Positions 53,601 through 63,239 of a stretch of DNA of 64,000 nt are shown in pieces (within the stretch, counting starts at the first letter, position 1; each line of letters begins with the position of its first letter). The stretch is from Vicugna pacos (lineage: Eukaryota > Chordata > Mammalia > Artiodactyla > Camelidae). A program made the position numbers and the translations under genes. Location of the stretch: the NCBI RefSeq assembly GCF_048564905.1, contig NC_133006.1, positions 23,094,001-23,158,000 on the forward strand. The letters run 5' to 3'. A model generated the notes under the pieces. That model did not search any database. It was not told the origin of the DNA and was given only the letters and a program-made list of their open reading frames with translations.

Positions 53601-56600
53601 TCTCCCATTCAGTAGGTTGTCTTTTCATTTTGTCAATGATTTACTTTGCTGTGCAAAAGCTTTTAAGTCTAATTAGGTCCCATTTGTTTATTTTTGCTTT
53701 TATTTCCTTTGCTTTGGGAGACAGATCCAGAAAAAATATTGCTATGATTTATATCAAAGAGGGTTCTGCCTATGTTTTCTTCTAGCAGTTTTATGGTTTC
53801 TGGTCTTATTTTTAGATCTTTAACCCAGTTTAAGTTTATTTTTGTATATGGTGTGAGAAAATATTCTAATTTTATTCTTTTACTGAGCAGGAGTGAAAGT
53901 TCCAGCTCTCCACTTTGCCTTCATTGACACCAACCAGAAGGGGAAAGGGTACATTGTTAGTTAAGTGAAGGTGAATGTGTAGGCTCCTCAGTCTTTGCTG
54001 AATAGTGGGAGTGGGGACCCAGTTTCCTCTGTGGTGCTGGGTTGCAGTAGGGGGGTTATTGTCTAAAAGTTTTTGTTTTGTGAGACTCCCCTTTCTTGGC
54101 CTTTTGACCACAAAGAGCAGGTTTCCTTTGGGAATTAATTTTAAATTCTGTAATTTTTCTTATAGTTGCCTTACTGTAATCTGAAAGTATTGTGATGATA
54201 ATGCCAACATCTATTGTTGTTTTTTAGCACAGCTACAGTATCACTGCATAATAAATAAATATAATTCAATAATAAAATAATCCACACTCCAATATACCTT
54301 AAAATATTTTATTCAAAGTCTACTTTTTTTGTTTTGACATGATTGGCATTCCCTGGTAATAAAACAAAGATATAAAATGAAGTGTTGCCATGCTGTGATA
54401 GTCCAGCCACTCACAATGATATTGAATTACAACTGTGCCACTGTGCTACAAACAATCTTGATGCAACTACTCATCTCTGTTACTGTAGTGAAAAAACAGC
54501 CATAGACCACATGTACATGAATAATCATAGCTGAATTCAAAGGACAGCAAAGTTTGAATTTATTTTTGTGTCACAAATACTATTCTTTTCATTTTTTCAA
54601 TGATCCAAAAATGTGAAATCCATTCAAAATCACAAGCCTTCCAAAAATATATGTCAGACTTGATTTGGCCTGTGGGCCATGGTCAGCCAACCTGCCTTAC
54701 AACATGTTTAGTTTCATAGGACATAGCAAAGTGGTGAGGGCATCTCTGGAATTTGGAAGCAATTCCCTCATTTACTGTTGTGAGGTGTCCACACCCAACA
54801 ATCCTTCACAACACACAGGAGAAGCATCTCCCTAACCCTTGGCCTGTCCTGAGATATTCAGCCCCACATTGTCTTCTGAGTGGCTGCTACAATCCACCCC
54901 TGTGATACTTAGAAGTAATGAGATCCCTCAAGTCTATTTATGAAGACTGAAACCTAGTCATAGACCTGCAGGTTACTCAAAGTATGGAATAAAACTTCTG
55001 TTGTAGAAACAGCAATAGGATTGATATGGACGTTAATAAGAAAACTCCCTGGCATGCATTTTTCAGGATCTCACCTCAAAACAGATGATGTAGACACCTT
55101 CCTTGGACATTGCCTTCTCTACCTCTTAGGGGTGTTCTTTATTACTTATGTATTCTGGAAGGAATACCATGAAAATGGTAAGTTACTAAATATTTAAATA
55201 ATGAAATCATGATATCTTAAGGGAACTGTCTACCACTCACACATTTTGACATGGTTCTTGAATAGTGATGGTAACAAAGATGAGCAGGATCTGACCTTCA
55301 TATTATAAAAGCAGAATTGGAGGCAAGAGATGTGACAGTCTCACTCTATTGTTTACTTTTCACTTTTGATAGGAACTCATTTATTTAATTCTAGACAACA
55401 TGGATTAGGAAAATTTTGACAAACTGCAATTCATCAAGTGTATCATTCCCACAAATTGCAAAGTTTCTGAAAACACTTCTTTAAAATTAACAGATGAATG
55501 AATGAATAAATAAACAGTTGAAATTTCTTAGGGTAACAGAAACTAGAAAAAATAGCCAAATCAAAATTTTAGAACTGAAAAATATAATATCTGAAATTTA
55601 AATATAACAGATGGTAGATGACAAAGTAAAAAAGACTAGAAACTGGAGGACAAATCTACAGAGTTTTTAAAATCTAAAGAATAGAAAAGAAAATAAATTT
55701 AAACAATGAACAGAGCTGTGGAGAAACTAAGATAATATCAAAAGTTCTAACACAAAAATCACGAGATTCCCAGAGGAAAGAGCAAGATTGAGGTATAAAA
55801 TATATTTGAAGAAGAATGTCAAAAATTTCTCAAACTTGGTGAGGATTTAAATTAAAGGTTGCAAAGTGCTCGGCAATATACAAGCAGAATAAACTCCAAG
55901 AATAACTACATGCCTAGATATATCACAGTCATATTTCTTGGAAACCAAAGATAAATAAGTAATTCCTGAAAGTATCTAAAGGAAGACAACAGAGGAGAAA
56001 TTATTCAAGATTAGGTGGTTTCACATTCAGAAATCACAGGATCAAGAATACAGTGAAGCAACACCATTAAAATGCTGAATGAGAAGACTGTCAACCCAGA
56101 ATTCTAGATATTCAGTGAAAAAGACTTCAATAAAGAACAAAATGAAGACAATCATGAATGGAAGAAAGCAATGTCATGGAGTTTGTTATCAGAATGTTTG
56201 ATGAGAAATTCTAAAGGAAGTTCTGCAAAGTTAAGGGAAATGGCACGAGAGGGAGTAAGAGAGAGAAAGGGAGGACCATCGTGGGTAGAGATAAGATGAA
56301 GAGTTTATCAATTCTGAAAGTAAAAAATTTCTTCCTTTTTTTTTTTTTTAGAAAACATGAAGAAAGAGAAAGGTGTTTTATCTTCATCCATATACAAAGG
56401 ATTTAATTAATCTAATTAATTTAATTAACCTAATCAATTTGAACCTCAATTCATTTGTGAGTTATATCAGTTTATTGGAAACAAATGAATCTGTCTAGTC
56501 TGATTATTCAGAGAAAGGAAGTAAAAGGAGAGTTTATCTCCACCCAAATAGAAAATAAGTAATTGAAGAAAAATCAGACCTGGCTTATATAAAAGCAATG

Positions 56601-59600
56601 TTCTTGGTAACTTGGCATTATGTAGAATAGAGTTTTGCCTGTAAAAGGATTAACACTTGATGCTCTGTAATTTTATTTGTGAATTACTTTAAATATTTTA
56701 ATCAATATTTATCTTACTTGTTTTGCAGAGAAAACAAAAGGAAATGGTGAGTTTCAAATTTTGATCCACTTACAAAGATATCATTGCAGCAAAGCCAGTT
56801 TTAGACAATAACAAGGAAAGGATTCCAATATCTTCACATTAGGTAGAATAGAACTTTCCCTTAGTATATCAGTCTGCTGTCTGCCTCTGTGAATTTACCT
56901 ATTCTGGTAGGATCTCATATGCACGGGATTATACAATATGCCACCTTTATGTCTGCCTCCTTCTTTCACTTGCATAAAGTTTTTGAGGTTCGCTCATGTT
57001 GTAGCATGTATCACTACTTCGTTCCTGAGTAATGATGAGTCACACTTCATTGTATGGGTATATCACATTTTGTTTATCCATAAACTGTTGGTGAGCATTT
57101 GGGCTTTGCATACATTTTGATCATTGTGAATGGTGTTCCTTTGCATATTTCTATATATGTATTTGTTTTAATGCCTGTTTTCAACTTGGGGGCTTTATAC
57201 CTAGCAATTGCTGCATCATACGATACACTTTGTTTAACTTTTTGAGCATCTGCAAAACTGTTTCGCATAGAGATGGCACCATTTTACATTACAACTAGCA
57301 ATGTATTAGAATTCCAGTTTCTCTGCAATCTCAACAACACTTGTCATTTTTCATTTTTTAAAATTATAGCCATACTATGGCCTGTAAAGTGGTATCTCAT
57401 TGTGGTTTTGATTTTTATCTCCCTAATGACAAAAGAAGTTGGGCATTTTTTCGTATGCTAGTTGACCATTTGTACATCTTCCTTGGAGAAATGTCTGTTC
57501 AAGTCCTTTGCTCATTTTGAAACTGGGTTCTTTTTGTTATTGAGCAATCAGAGTTTTTTTTTCTATATGTATTCTTGATACTAAGCCCTTAAATTCATAA
57601 TTTGCAAATATTTTCTCCCACTCTGTATCTTGTCTCTTCACTTTCTGATCTTTTGATGCACAGAAGTTTTCGATTTTTATTAAGTTTAAATTATCTGTTG
57701 TTTTTTTTTCTTTGTTGCTTGTGCATTGGTGTCATTTCTAAGAATCCATTTCAAATGCAAGGACATAAAAATGTACCATTATGTTTTTTTTTAAGAGTTT
57801 TACAGTTTTAAGCTTTTGCTTTTAGGTCTGACTCATTTTGAGCACATATTATGAATGCAATAGAACATAAAAACGAATAAGAGAGGCTTACATACATGAA
57901 TTAATATTTGTAGCAATATAAGTGTCCTAGTAGAATAAAGGAGCCAAGATGTTAAATCACTAATTAGATTTTCAAATAATGTGGTTGAAATAAGAATCAA
58001 AAGTATGATATACTATGTTTAACTTTTTCAGGGTCTGCCAAACTCTTTACACAGTCTTGCTGTGCATTACACAGTGTTACACAGTACTACATAGTATCTC
58101 AGGGTGCTGCTTTACCCTAATGCTTTTTCCTTTCACTGAAAATATCTTTTCCTAATAATAAAATAGACAGGTAAATGTGTGACCTGTTTTTTCCTCTTTT
58201 ATCACATATCAAGTTAAATTGAAAGAAAATAAACTATAATATTGATGAATCATTGGAGTAGGTTGGTTAAAAATAACAAACAACTATATGCTTAAAACTT
58301 CTCTACCTAGGAGACAATGGGAGAATTATATTTTAATAAAGGTCAAAACAAACAATAACAAAGACAATGAGAGAGAGGCCATATGCAGAAAAAATAGTTT
58401 TAAATTTTGTATAAAACAGAATAGGGACTTTAGTACATAGCACAGCAACTAGGATCATGAAACAGAAGAGGAAGTCTACTTCTAACCCATATAAACCTTT
58501 ATAAGCTCCAGATATATCCATGTCAAAGGCAATGAAGAATGAGAGTGCGTTGTGGAGTTGAAAATAGTGTGTAAATGAAAGCAAGTTATATGAATTTTAC
58601 TGCCATATACTCTTAATAATCTAGGAACTTGCACATCACACAAACAAAAGACAACTAACACTTCACCTTTATAAAAATTGAATTGCTCTAAAGAAAAAAA
58701 AAACAACTCTTCACTATCTGTTACTTAGATGATCTCCAAAATAATGGCTAGCTCTGCCTCTTACCATTTAGGATCTCACCTTTTCATCACGCTGTTTCCA
58801 GGGACAGAGGATGTCCAGTTTGCTTTTAAATATTAATTCATTACTAAGCCTCATCGATCATTTGACATGCTGTTTAACACAGAAGATGAAAAGCTATTCT
58901 TTAAAATGATGCTGAAGTGCCCAGAGATAATACAGAAAACAGAACAGATTATTCCATTAGATAAAATCATTAATTTTCATATCAGACAGACTTTGGATGA
59001 AGTTCTGACTCTGAAATAAGTAACTGTGGGGAACTCAGCAAGTAGTGTGTCCTTGCTCTAACCTCAGTTTACCCTTCTGCATAAGTGTAATAACTTATCC
59101 AGAGCACTTCTGATGACAAAATGTAATGGTACTTCTAAAACATGTTTCACAGAGTCTCGTACAGCGAAAGCAATCAAGGAATGTCAATAGTAATTGTGGT
59201 CACGGCAGTGACGATGGTGATGATGATAACAACGATGTTATTATGTCTAAAATCACTGTGGGATTTTTAAGTTTAATAATGATAAATTAAAAATTTTTAA
59301 TCTACTTTACCTTTTGGCATAAAGCAACTTTGACTCTTGTATATTTCACAGTGAAATACGTAGAAAATAAGTATAGTTTTCCCCTTTGAAATGGCTAACC
59401 TATTATATTTGGAATAGGTAGAGAGATTTAGGCAAGATTTTTGTGTTTCTTTTGTTTCTGTTTCATAGTGATTTTTATATTACTCTTTTTATTTTTCAGA
59501 TCAACTTAGGAAAGAAAATGGTAAACTTTAATGACTCTTTACAAAATATGATCTTCCTATTGGCTGCTTCATAAGAATTCTTATATTACTCTTTTTATTT

Positions 59601-61991
59601 TTTCAGATCAACTTAGGAAAGAAAATGGTAAACTTTAATGACTCTTTACAAAATACGATCTTCCTATTGGCTGCTTCATAAGAGTTCTTATATTACTCTT
59701 TTTATTTTTTCAGATCAACTTAGGAAAGAAAATGGTAAACTTTAATGACTCTTTACAAAATATGATCTTCCTATTGGCTGTTTCTTAAGAGTTCTTATAT
59801 TACTCTTTTTATTTTTTCAGATCAACTTAAGAAAGAAAATGGTAAACTTTAACGACAATTTATAAGATGTGATCTTTCTATAGTGATTTTTCTTGCTTCC
59901 TCCCTTTTCCATTTCTCCTACTTCCTCTGTATAATTTTCACTTTTGTGATTTTTATTCATTCTTACTATCTTACAACTTCTCTTACTTGTTTCCCTCTTA
60001 ATTCTCCCACTGGTTAACTCACTTTTCCCACTCACCCTTCTTTCTCTACTGTATTATTTTTTGGTTGTCTCCATGATGCTAACAGTAACTCCTTCTCATG
60101 GCTCTGAGATGAGTGAAATTCTAATATGAGAACATATTTGAAAGAACTCTCATGGTACTTACTACGCCCACAATCTGATTCTAAGAAAAACTTTAAAGCT
60201 CTTCTATGCAAGATACTTTTTAAAAAATACGGTAGGTTGTTCCTTGTAGAGAACGCCACTGTTCTCCACCTTGTGACTGAAGCCTCAGCTGGCTGGACTA
60301 GGGGTGGAGATTTACGGCATAGTGATAAGAAGTCTTCATTTTGCAGGTTAACAGACCTGGGTTCAAATCATTGGTCTGTCCATTTACCAACAGAAACTTA
60401 ACCCCTTTGATTCTCAGATCTTTTGTGAACCGAACAGCATTACATCACAGTTACTTTGCAAATATTGATTAATTACTTAAAGCCCTTAGCATATATTTAA
60501 GTCATTGGAAATGCTGAATAAATTGTAGCTTCTATCGCACAGATGATGTATAGCATGACAACACTGCAGGTGATGATAATCACGAACATCAGCACTCTAA
60601 ATTAGTTTAAAAAGAATACTTCATGGGGGGATTTGATAAGTTCCCTCTTGAATTTTAACTGTAAAATTGTCTATATTATCTATTATCTATATTAACATGT
60701 AGTATGTTTTCTTATTTTCTTTTTTTTTGAAATGTGTTATAAAAGAGAGAATGGAGGGTTTTTTAAAACCTTAATAAGCTAATATATGTCATTGTGTGTA
60801 ATCTTTCCAAGCAACTTTAATTTTTCTTTCTCTGTAACATTAAAATGGGCTTTTCACTTTTGTTTTTCAGGAAACTTGCAAAAGGAAATTGGTAAATGTG
60901 TTCTAATAGTTAAATGCTTACAAGATTGTGTCAGACTATGGTGGCCCCTTGCCTCACTTCATTCTTTCCCCTTAGCTCCTTATTTTAGGTATCTTCTGCA
61001 TTTCCCTGTTGGCTCTTTATATTGCAGCTATCATGTTAGGAATAATTTACCTGCTTACCTTGCTTAAGTGCTTAAAATCATGTGATTCAACTTAATTTTA
61101 TCCATGAAAAACAATTTCAGAAGGGAGCAATGGCTTGATGAATGTGACAGTAATGATTCTAATAAACTCCTCAGAAGAATGCATTTTTTTTTCCTGCATC
61201 TTCATCTATTTGAGAGTCCCAGTCTTATGTGTGCCTCTTCTTTCAGGTGAGAGGAAAGCTCAGTTTAGGAACAGTAAGTAACTCATGGGATCAAATTCCA
61301 CAAATAATAAGACACTTAACCCTTCTCTAAACCTCCTTTGCAGAAAGAGTCAGGCATAATATACCACTGCATGTGCTCACTGTGTAGACCCAGAAGTGGA
61401 AGGGAATCTGTAACAAATTCAGTTAATTCATTTTCCTTCCTAATTTAGAATGTCCTTTTATCAAGATGGACATGAAAAAAAATGTAGCTTTAATGGACAT
61501 TTCCCAAGTTTTCCTTCCTTTTCTCTTCCCTTCCCTTACCACTCTTTCCTGTTTCACTCTGTCTCCCTCTTTTCAGTTCTTTATTCTTTCACCTCTGTTC
61601 TTCCTAATTCCTTACTTTTCTTCTTTCCTCCTTCTTCCCTTCCTTCCTTCCGTTTTGTCCATTACCCATTCTTTCTGTCTTCATTTCTCAAACTATCTAC
61701 CTTTCTTTCCATCCTTCCCTTATTTCCTTTTCTTCTTTCTCTTGCTTTTTGTTTGACTTTCCTTCTGACTTAATTTTTTCCACACACATACACAAACCCA
61801 GCCATTTTCAGGTTAAAGGTATGGACATACTATTGTGAGGAAGGAAAGGGATGGAGAGGTAAATAAGTAACTGAATACTTAGAGAATGATGGTGAGGAGA
61901 GGTGAAAAGATATGAGAAGGACCAGGAAAGCATAATCATATTTTCTCATTTTGTTTACTTGCAGGCTGGCAGAAGACATCATTGTACCCAG
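50441..61991 (+). CDS. Partial BTNL-like gene made of micro-exons and a TM exon; Ig exons not seen
   Basis: A plus-strand series of small exons, all joinable in phase 1: possibly 50441-50626, then 50914-50934, 52324-52344, 55067-55177 (TM), 56352-56372, 56729-56746, four tandem copies at 59500, 59607, 59714 and 59821 (21 nt each), 60871-60891, 61247-61273 and 61965-61991. The last two read GERKAQFRN and SWQKTSLYP, which match the ERRKALYQE and DWKKALLYP units that precede B30.2 in the neighbours, so this is the 3' half of a BTNL-type gene running off the right edge. No IgV or IgC exon is recognisable between 38 and 51 kb. It may be a headless relic, a gene with very divergent extracellular exons, or extra stalk exons that BTNL gene 3 can splice to. 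Each micro-exon is too short to prove alone; the support is the common phase, sizes, splice sites and motif order. Confidence 0.65.
50914..50934 (+). CDS. BTNL-like locus 4: 21-nt heptad exon
   Basis: The sequence is V-E-S-L-K-C-A between a ttttcag acceptor and a perfect gtaagt donor. If the alternative AG three bases in is used, V is lost and the exon is 18 nt. ESLK resembles ESLEKEL of the minus-strand gene. Confidence 0.55.
51905..52080 (-). mobile_element. LINE-1 3' UTR fragment
   Basis: On the plus strand it reads ttggctgtattccccacact, tacatccttgtagcctgtct and agtaatttgtacctcctact. This is the reverse complement of an artiodactyl L1 3' UTR. Confidence 0.75.
52324..52344 (+). CDS. BTNL-like locus 4: 21-nt heptad exon
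   Basis: The sequence is G-N-Q-L-E-K-T between a tttctag acceptor and a gtgagt donor, 21 nt in phase 1. Its size and phase match stalk exons. Confidence 0.55.
52515..53885 (-). mobile_element. LINE-1 3' copy, 5'-truncated
   Basis: The plus strand carries the reverse complement of the L1 3' UTR and the end of ORF2: tattggctatattccctgag, gcttccatatcttggttatt, atacccaggagtaaaattgc and tttgctgtgcaaaagctttt. It fills most of a locus-4 intron. Confidence 0.9.
54230..54710. repeat. Old interspersed repeat fragment
   Basis: The stretch near 54660 (gatttggcctgtgggccatg) is a motif of a widespread MER-type repeat. The exact family and edges are uncertain. Confidence 0.4.
55067..55177 (+). CDS. BTNL-like locus 4: transmembrane exon
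   Basis: The 111-nt phase 1-1 exon between tttttcag and gtaagt starts [12 protein letters not shown]. It has a hydrophobic helix ([15 protein letters not shown]) followed by WKEYHEN. It lacks the FFPRTSPW motif of the two neighbours, so the membrane segment is of another subtype. Open frame, splice sites and helix together make a real exon likely. Confidence 0.62.
55490..56290 (+). mobile_element. HAL1 / old LINE-1 ORF1-like fragment
   Basis: The A-rich sense sequence (gaactgaaaaatataatatc, aattcctgaaagtatctaaa, gactgtcaacccagaattct) resembles HAL1 or L1M. It lies in a locus-4 intron. Confidence 0.5.
56352..56372 (+). CDS. BTNL-like locus 4: 21-nt heptad exon
   Basis: The sequence is E-N-M-K-K-E-K after a long T tract ending in tttag. 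The donor is gtgttt, weaker than the others, so the exon may be poorly used. Confidence 0.5.
56729..56746 (+). CDS. BTNL-like locus 4: 18-nt micro-exon
   Basis: The sequence is E-K-T-K-G-N between ttttgcag and gtgagt, 18 nt in phase 1. It is one residue short of a heptad, which would introduce a skip in a coiled coil. Confidence 0.5.
56865..57835 (-). mobile_element. Old LINE-1 3' fragment
   Basis: The plus strand shows cgctcatgttgtagcatgta, tgtatgggtatatcacattt and ctggcctgtaaagtggtatctcattgtgg-like L1 words in reverse orientation, up to the ttgatgcacagaagttttcg block. Confidence 0.75.
58769..58836 (+). pseudogene. Possible decayed copy of the locus-4 TM exon start
   Basis: After a ccatttag acceptor-like site the sequence begins GATCTCACC, as the TM exon at 55067 does, and translates GSHLFITLF before running to a stop. 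The likeness is confined to the first nine bases plus a few residues, so it may be chance. Confidence 0.2.
58965..59185 (+). repeat. MIR SINE
   Basis: The words gatgaagttctgactctgaa, gctctaacctcagtttaccc and cttctgcataagtgtaataa follow MIR order just upstream of the tandem exon array. Confidence 0.6.
59500..59520 (+). CDS. Tandem heptad exon copy 1 (DQLRKEN)
   Basis: Twenty-one nucleotides in phase 1 read D-Q-L-R-K-E-N between tttttcag and gtaaac. Known stalk heptads have a second leucine where this one has N, so the helix would be very polar. Confidence 0.65.
59607..59627 (+). CDS. Tandem heptad exon copy 2 (DQLRKEN)
   Basis: Identical in its 21 nt to copy 1, with the same acceptor and donor. 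Skipping or inclusion would change the stalk by exactly seven residues without frame loss. Confidence 0.65.
59714..59734 (+). CDS. Tandem heptad exon copy 3 (DQLRKEN)
   Basis: Identical in its 21 nt to copies 1 and 2, with the splice sites kept. Confidence 0.65.
59821..59841 (+). CDS. Tandem heptad exon copy 4 (DQLKKEN)
   Basis: One base differs from the other copies, giving K for R. The downstream flank diverges more than between copies 1-3, as expected for the edge unit of an array. Confidence 0.65.
60290..60525 (+). repeat. MIR SINE
   Basis: The words gcatagtgataagaagtctt, cagacctgggttcaaatcat and gaaacttaacccctttgatt match the MIR 5' and core regions. Confidence 0.75.
60871..60891 (+). 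CDS. BTNL-like locus 4: 21-nt heptad exon
   Basis: The sequence is G-N-L-Q-K-E-I between gtttttcag and gtaaat. Leu and Ile four apart make it a proper heptad, like ENLKADL of BTNL gene 3. Confidence 0.62.
61247..61273 (+). CDS. BTNL-like locus 4: 27-nt mini-exon
   Basis: The sequence is G-E-R-K-A-Q-F-R-N between tctttcag and gtaagt. It corresponds to ERRKALYQE and ARRKTLYQQ in the two complete genes, with the same 27-nt length and position in the order. Confidence 0.68.
61495..61770 (+). repeat. Pyrimidine-rich low-complexity tract
   Basis: About 275 bases are almost only C and T (ttccttcc/tttctt mixtures). The tract lies between the last two mini-exons of locus 4. Confidence 0.85.
61965..61991 (+). 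CDS. BTNL-like locus 4: 27-nt mini-exon
   Basis: The sequence is S-W-Q-K-T-S-L-Y-P between ttgcag and gtgagt. It corresponds to DWKKALLYP of BTNL gene 3, so a further DWRK unit or a B30.2 exon is expected beyond the window. Confidence 0.7.
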
Positions 61992-63239
61992 GTGAGTACA
62001 TTGCTCTGAAGAAGATGATTCTAAGATATATAATTAATATAATTAAGGCCCTAAATTCTGTAAAACATCAAGCTACTAACTACCATATGAGAGAGACAAA
62101 TATATAGAACATAAGTTCTGGTCCATAGAAAACATGGCAAGAATGAGAACTTTTAAAGTATTTTTCTTTTCATCTTTTTCTCACCTGCATCTCATAAGAC
62201 ACTAGTCAATTAAAGCAGATATTAAGAAGTGAAAACAGTATTGATTTTAGTCTAATAAATTTACTTTTTTTCCTTTTTCACAATTCCTAAGAGGTTATAT
62301 ATAAATATATGTCGATTAATTCCAGCTACTTTTTCAAACAAACACCAAATCCTAGTGGTTGAGCAAGCTAGCAGGTACCTCTTATGCACACACAAAGATT
62401 CCTTGTTAAGAAGCTCCACTTGGAGGATGTCCTCCAAGCACTGATTTTGATCTGGACTCTTCCCCTTGTGTAGCTTTTCAATATGCTAGATGTCCCTTAA
62501 TTTAAGCCAAAATTTGGGGGGAAGAAAAAAATGTGAAGATCACTAAAGAAAAATGTTTTATGGCAGAGGCTGCATGGTGCTTACCACTTCTGCCTACATA
62601 GGCCAGTTCTCATTCATGTGGTTTCACCAAGACACAATGGGAGCTGGGAAATGTTTAGCTTTTTTGTCTAGAAATTAAAAAAAAAGTAATAAATATTGTT
62701 AGAGGTAACCAAAGATCAGTTTAAAGCTTCTTCCCATGTATATAACTCATGCAATCCATCCTCAAAAAGCCTAGCCAAGGGTCCGTCCGGTTACTGCGGT
62801 TTACTCAAAGGCCAGGATCTCTGGATGTCCAGTCCTCTTCTTTAGGCAGATGTGACTTTTCAGAGCTTGTAATCTGTGTACTTAAGGAGAGGAGTTATCG
62901 GCACTCTTCATTATCAGATGAACTGCAGTAAAATGTGGAATAAATTTTTCTATTTGGAATAAGGAAGGAGAAAACAGAAGAGGCATCATTTAACAACAGC
63001 ATTAAGACCCCCCCCATCAGGCAGACATTGTGAAGACCCTCTTTTCTGAGGGTGGAAGAATTTTCCTGATTATATGGACCCTTATTTTGTTGTTAAGGTG
63101 TAACTTGCTTCTCATTGTCTTTAGTGACTTTTCACTCATGCCCCCTTCAAATGCATCGTATCGTAGCACACTTCTCTGTCTTGTGCAAATTCAGTGTTAC
63201 AAAATATGTGTGTAGCTTTCATGCTTGAAGAACTTGCTA
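61992..63239. other. Locus-4 intron or flank, no exon seen
   Basis: No B30.2 exon and no further mini-exon with matching phase were found. If the gene is complete, its last exon lies beyond 64000. Confidence 0.45.

Larger units (their letters stand above)
59475..59880 (+). repeat. 107-bp tandem repeat, four copies, each carrying a 21-nt heptad exon
   Basis: Four near-identical units, each with a T-rich tract, cag acceptor, 21-nt exon and gtaaac donor, start their exons at 59500, 59607, 59714 and 59821, exactly 107 bp apart. The first three exons are identical and the fourth differs by one base (R to K). Sequence between the exons is also nearly the same, so the duplication is young. The block ends in the diverged copy at about 59880. 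Confidence 0.95.

Noticed and set aside
53151-53785. Open frames in the locus-4 intron
   Set aside because: They lie inside a reverse-orientation LINE-1 and are not host genes.
58140-58175. Possible micro-exon before a gtaaat site
   Set aside because: No AG acceptor at the needed distance and phase.
61450-61773. Phe/Ser/Leu-rich open frames
   Set aside because: Produced by the pyrimidine-rich low-complexity tract.
50441-61991. Identification of the micro-exon locus as TSBP1 (C6orf10), the human neighbour of BTNL2 that also has many tiny exons
   Set aside because: The ERKAQF and WQKTSLYP units match butyrophilin stalk exons, and the TM exon does not resemble the TSBP1 N-terminus that I remember. 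A firm test would be a protein search.
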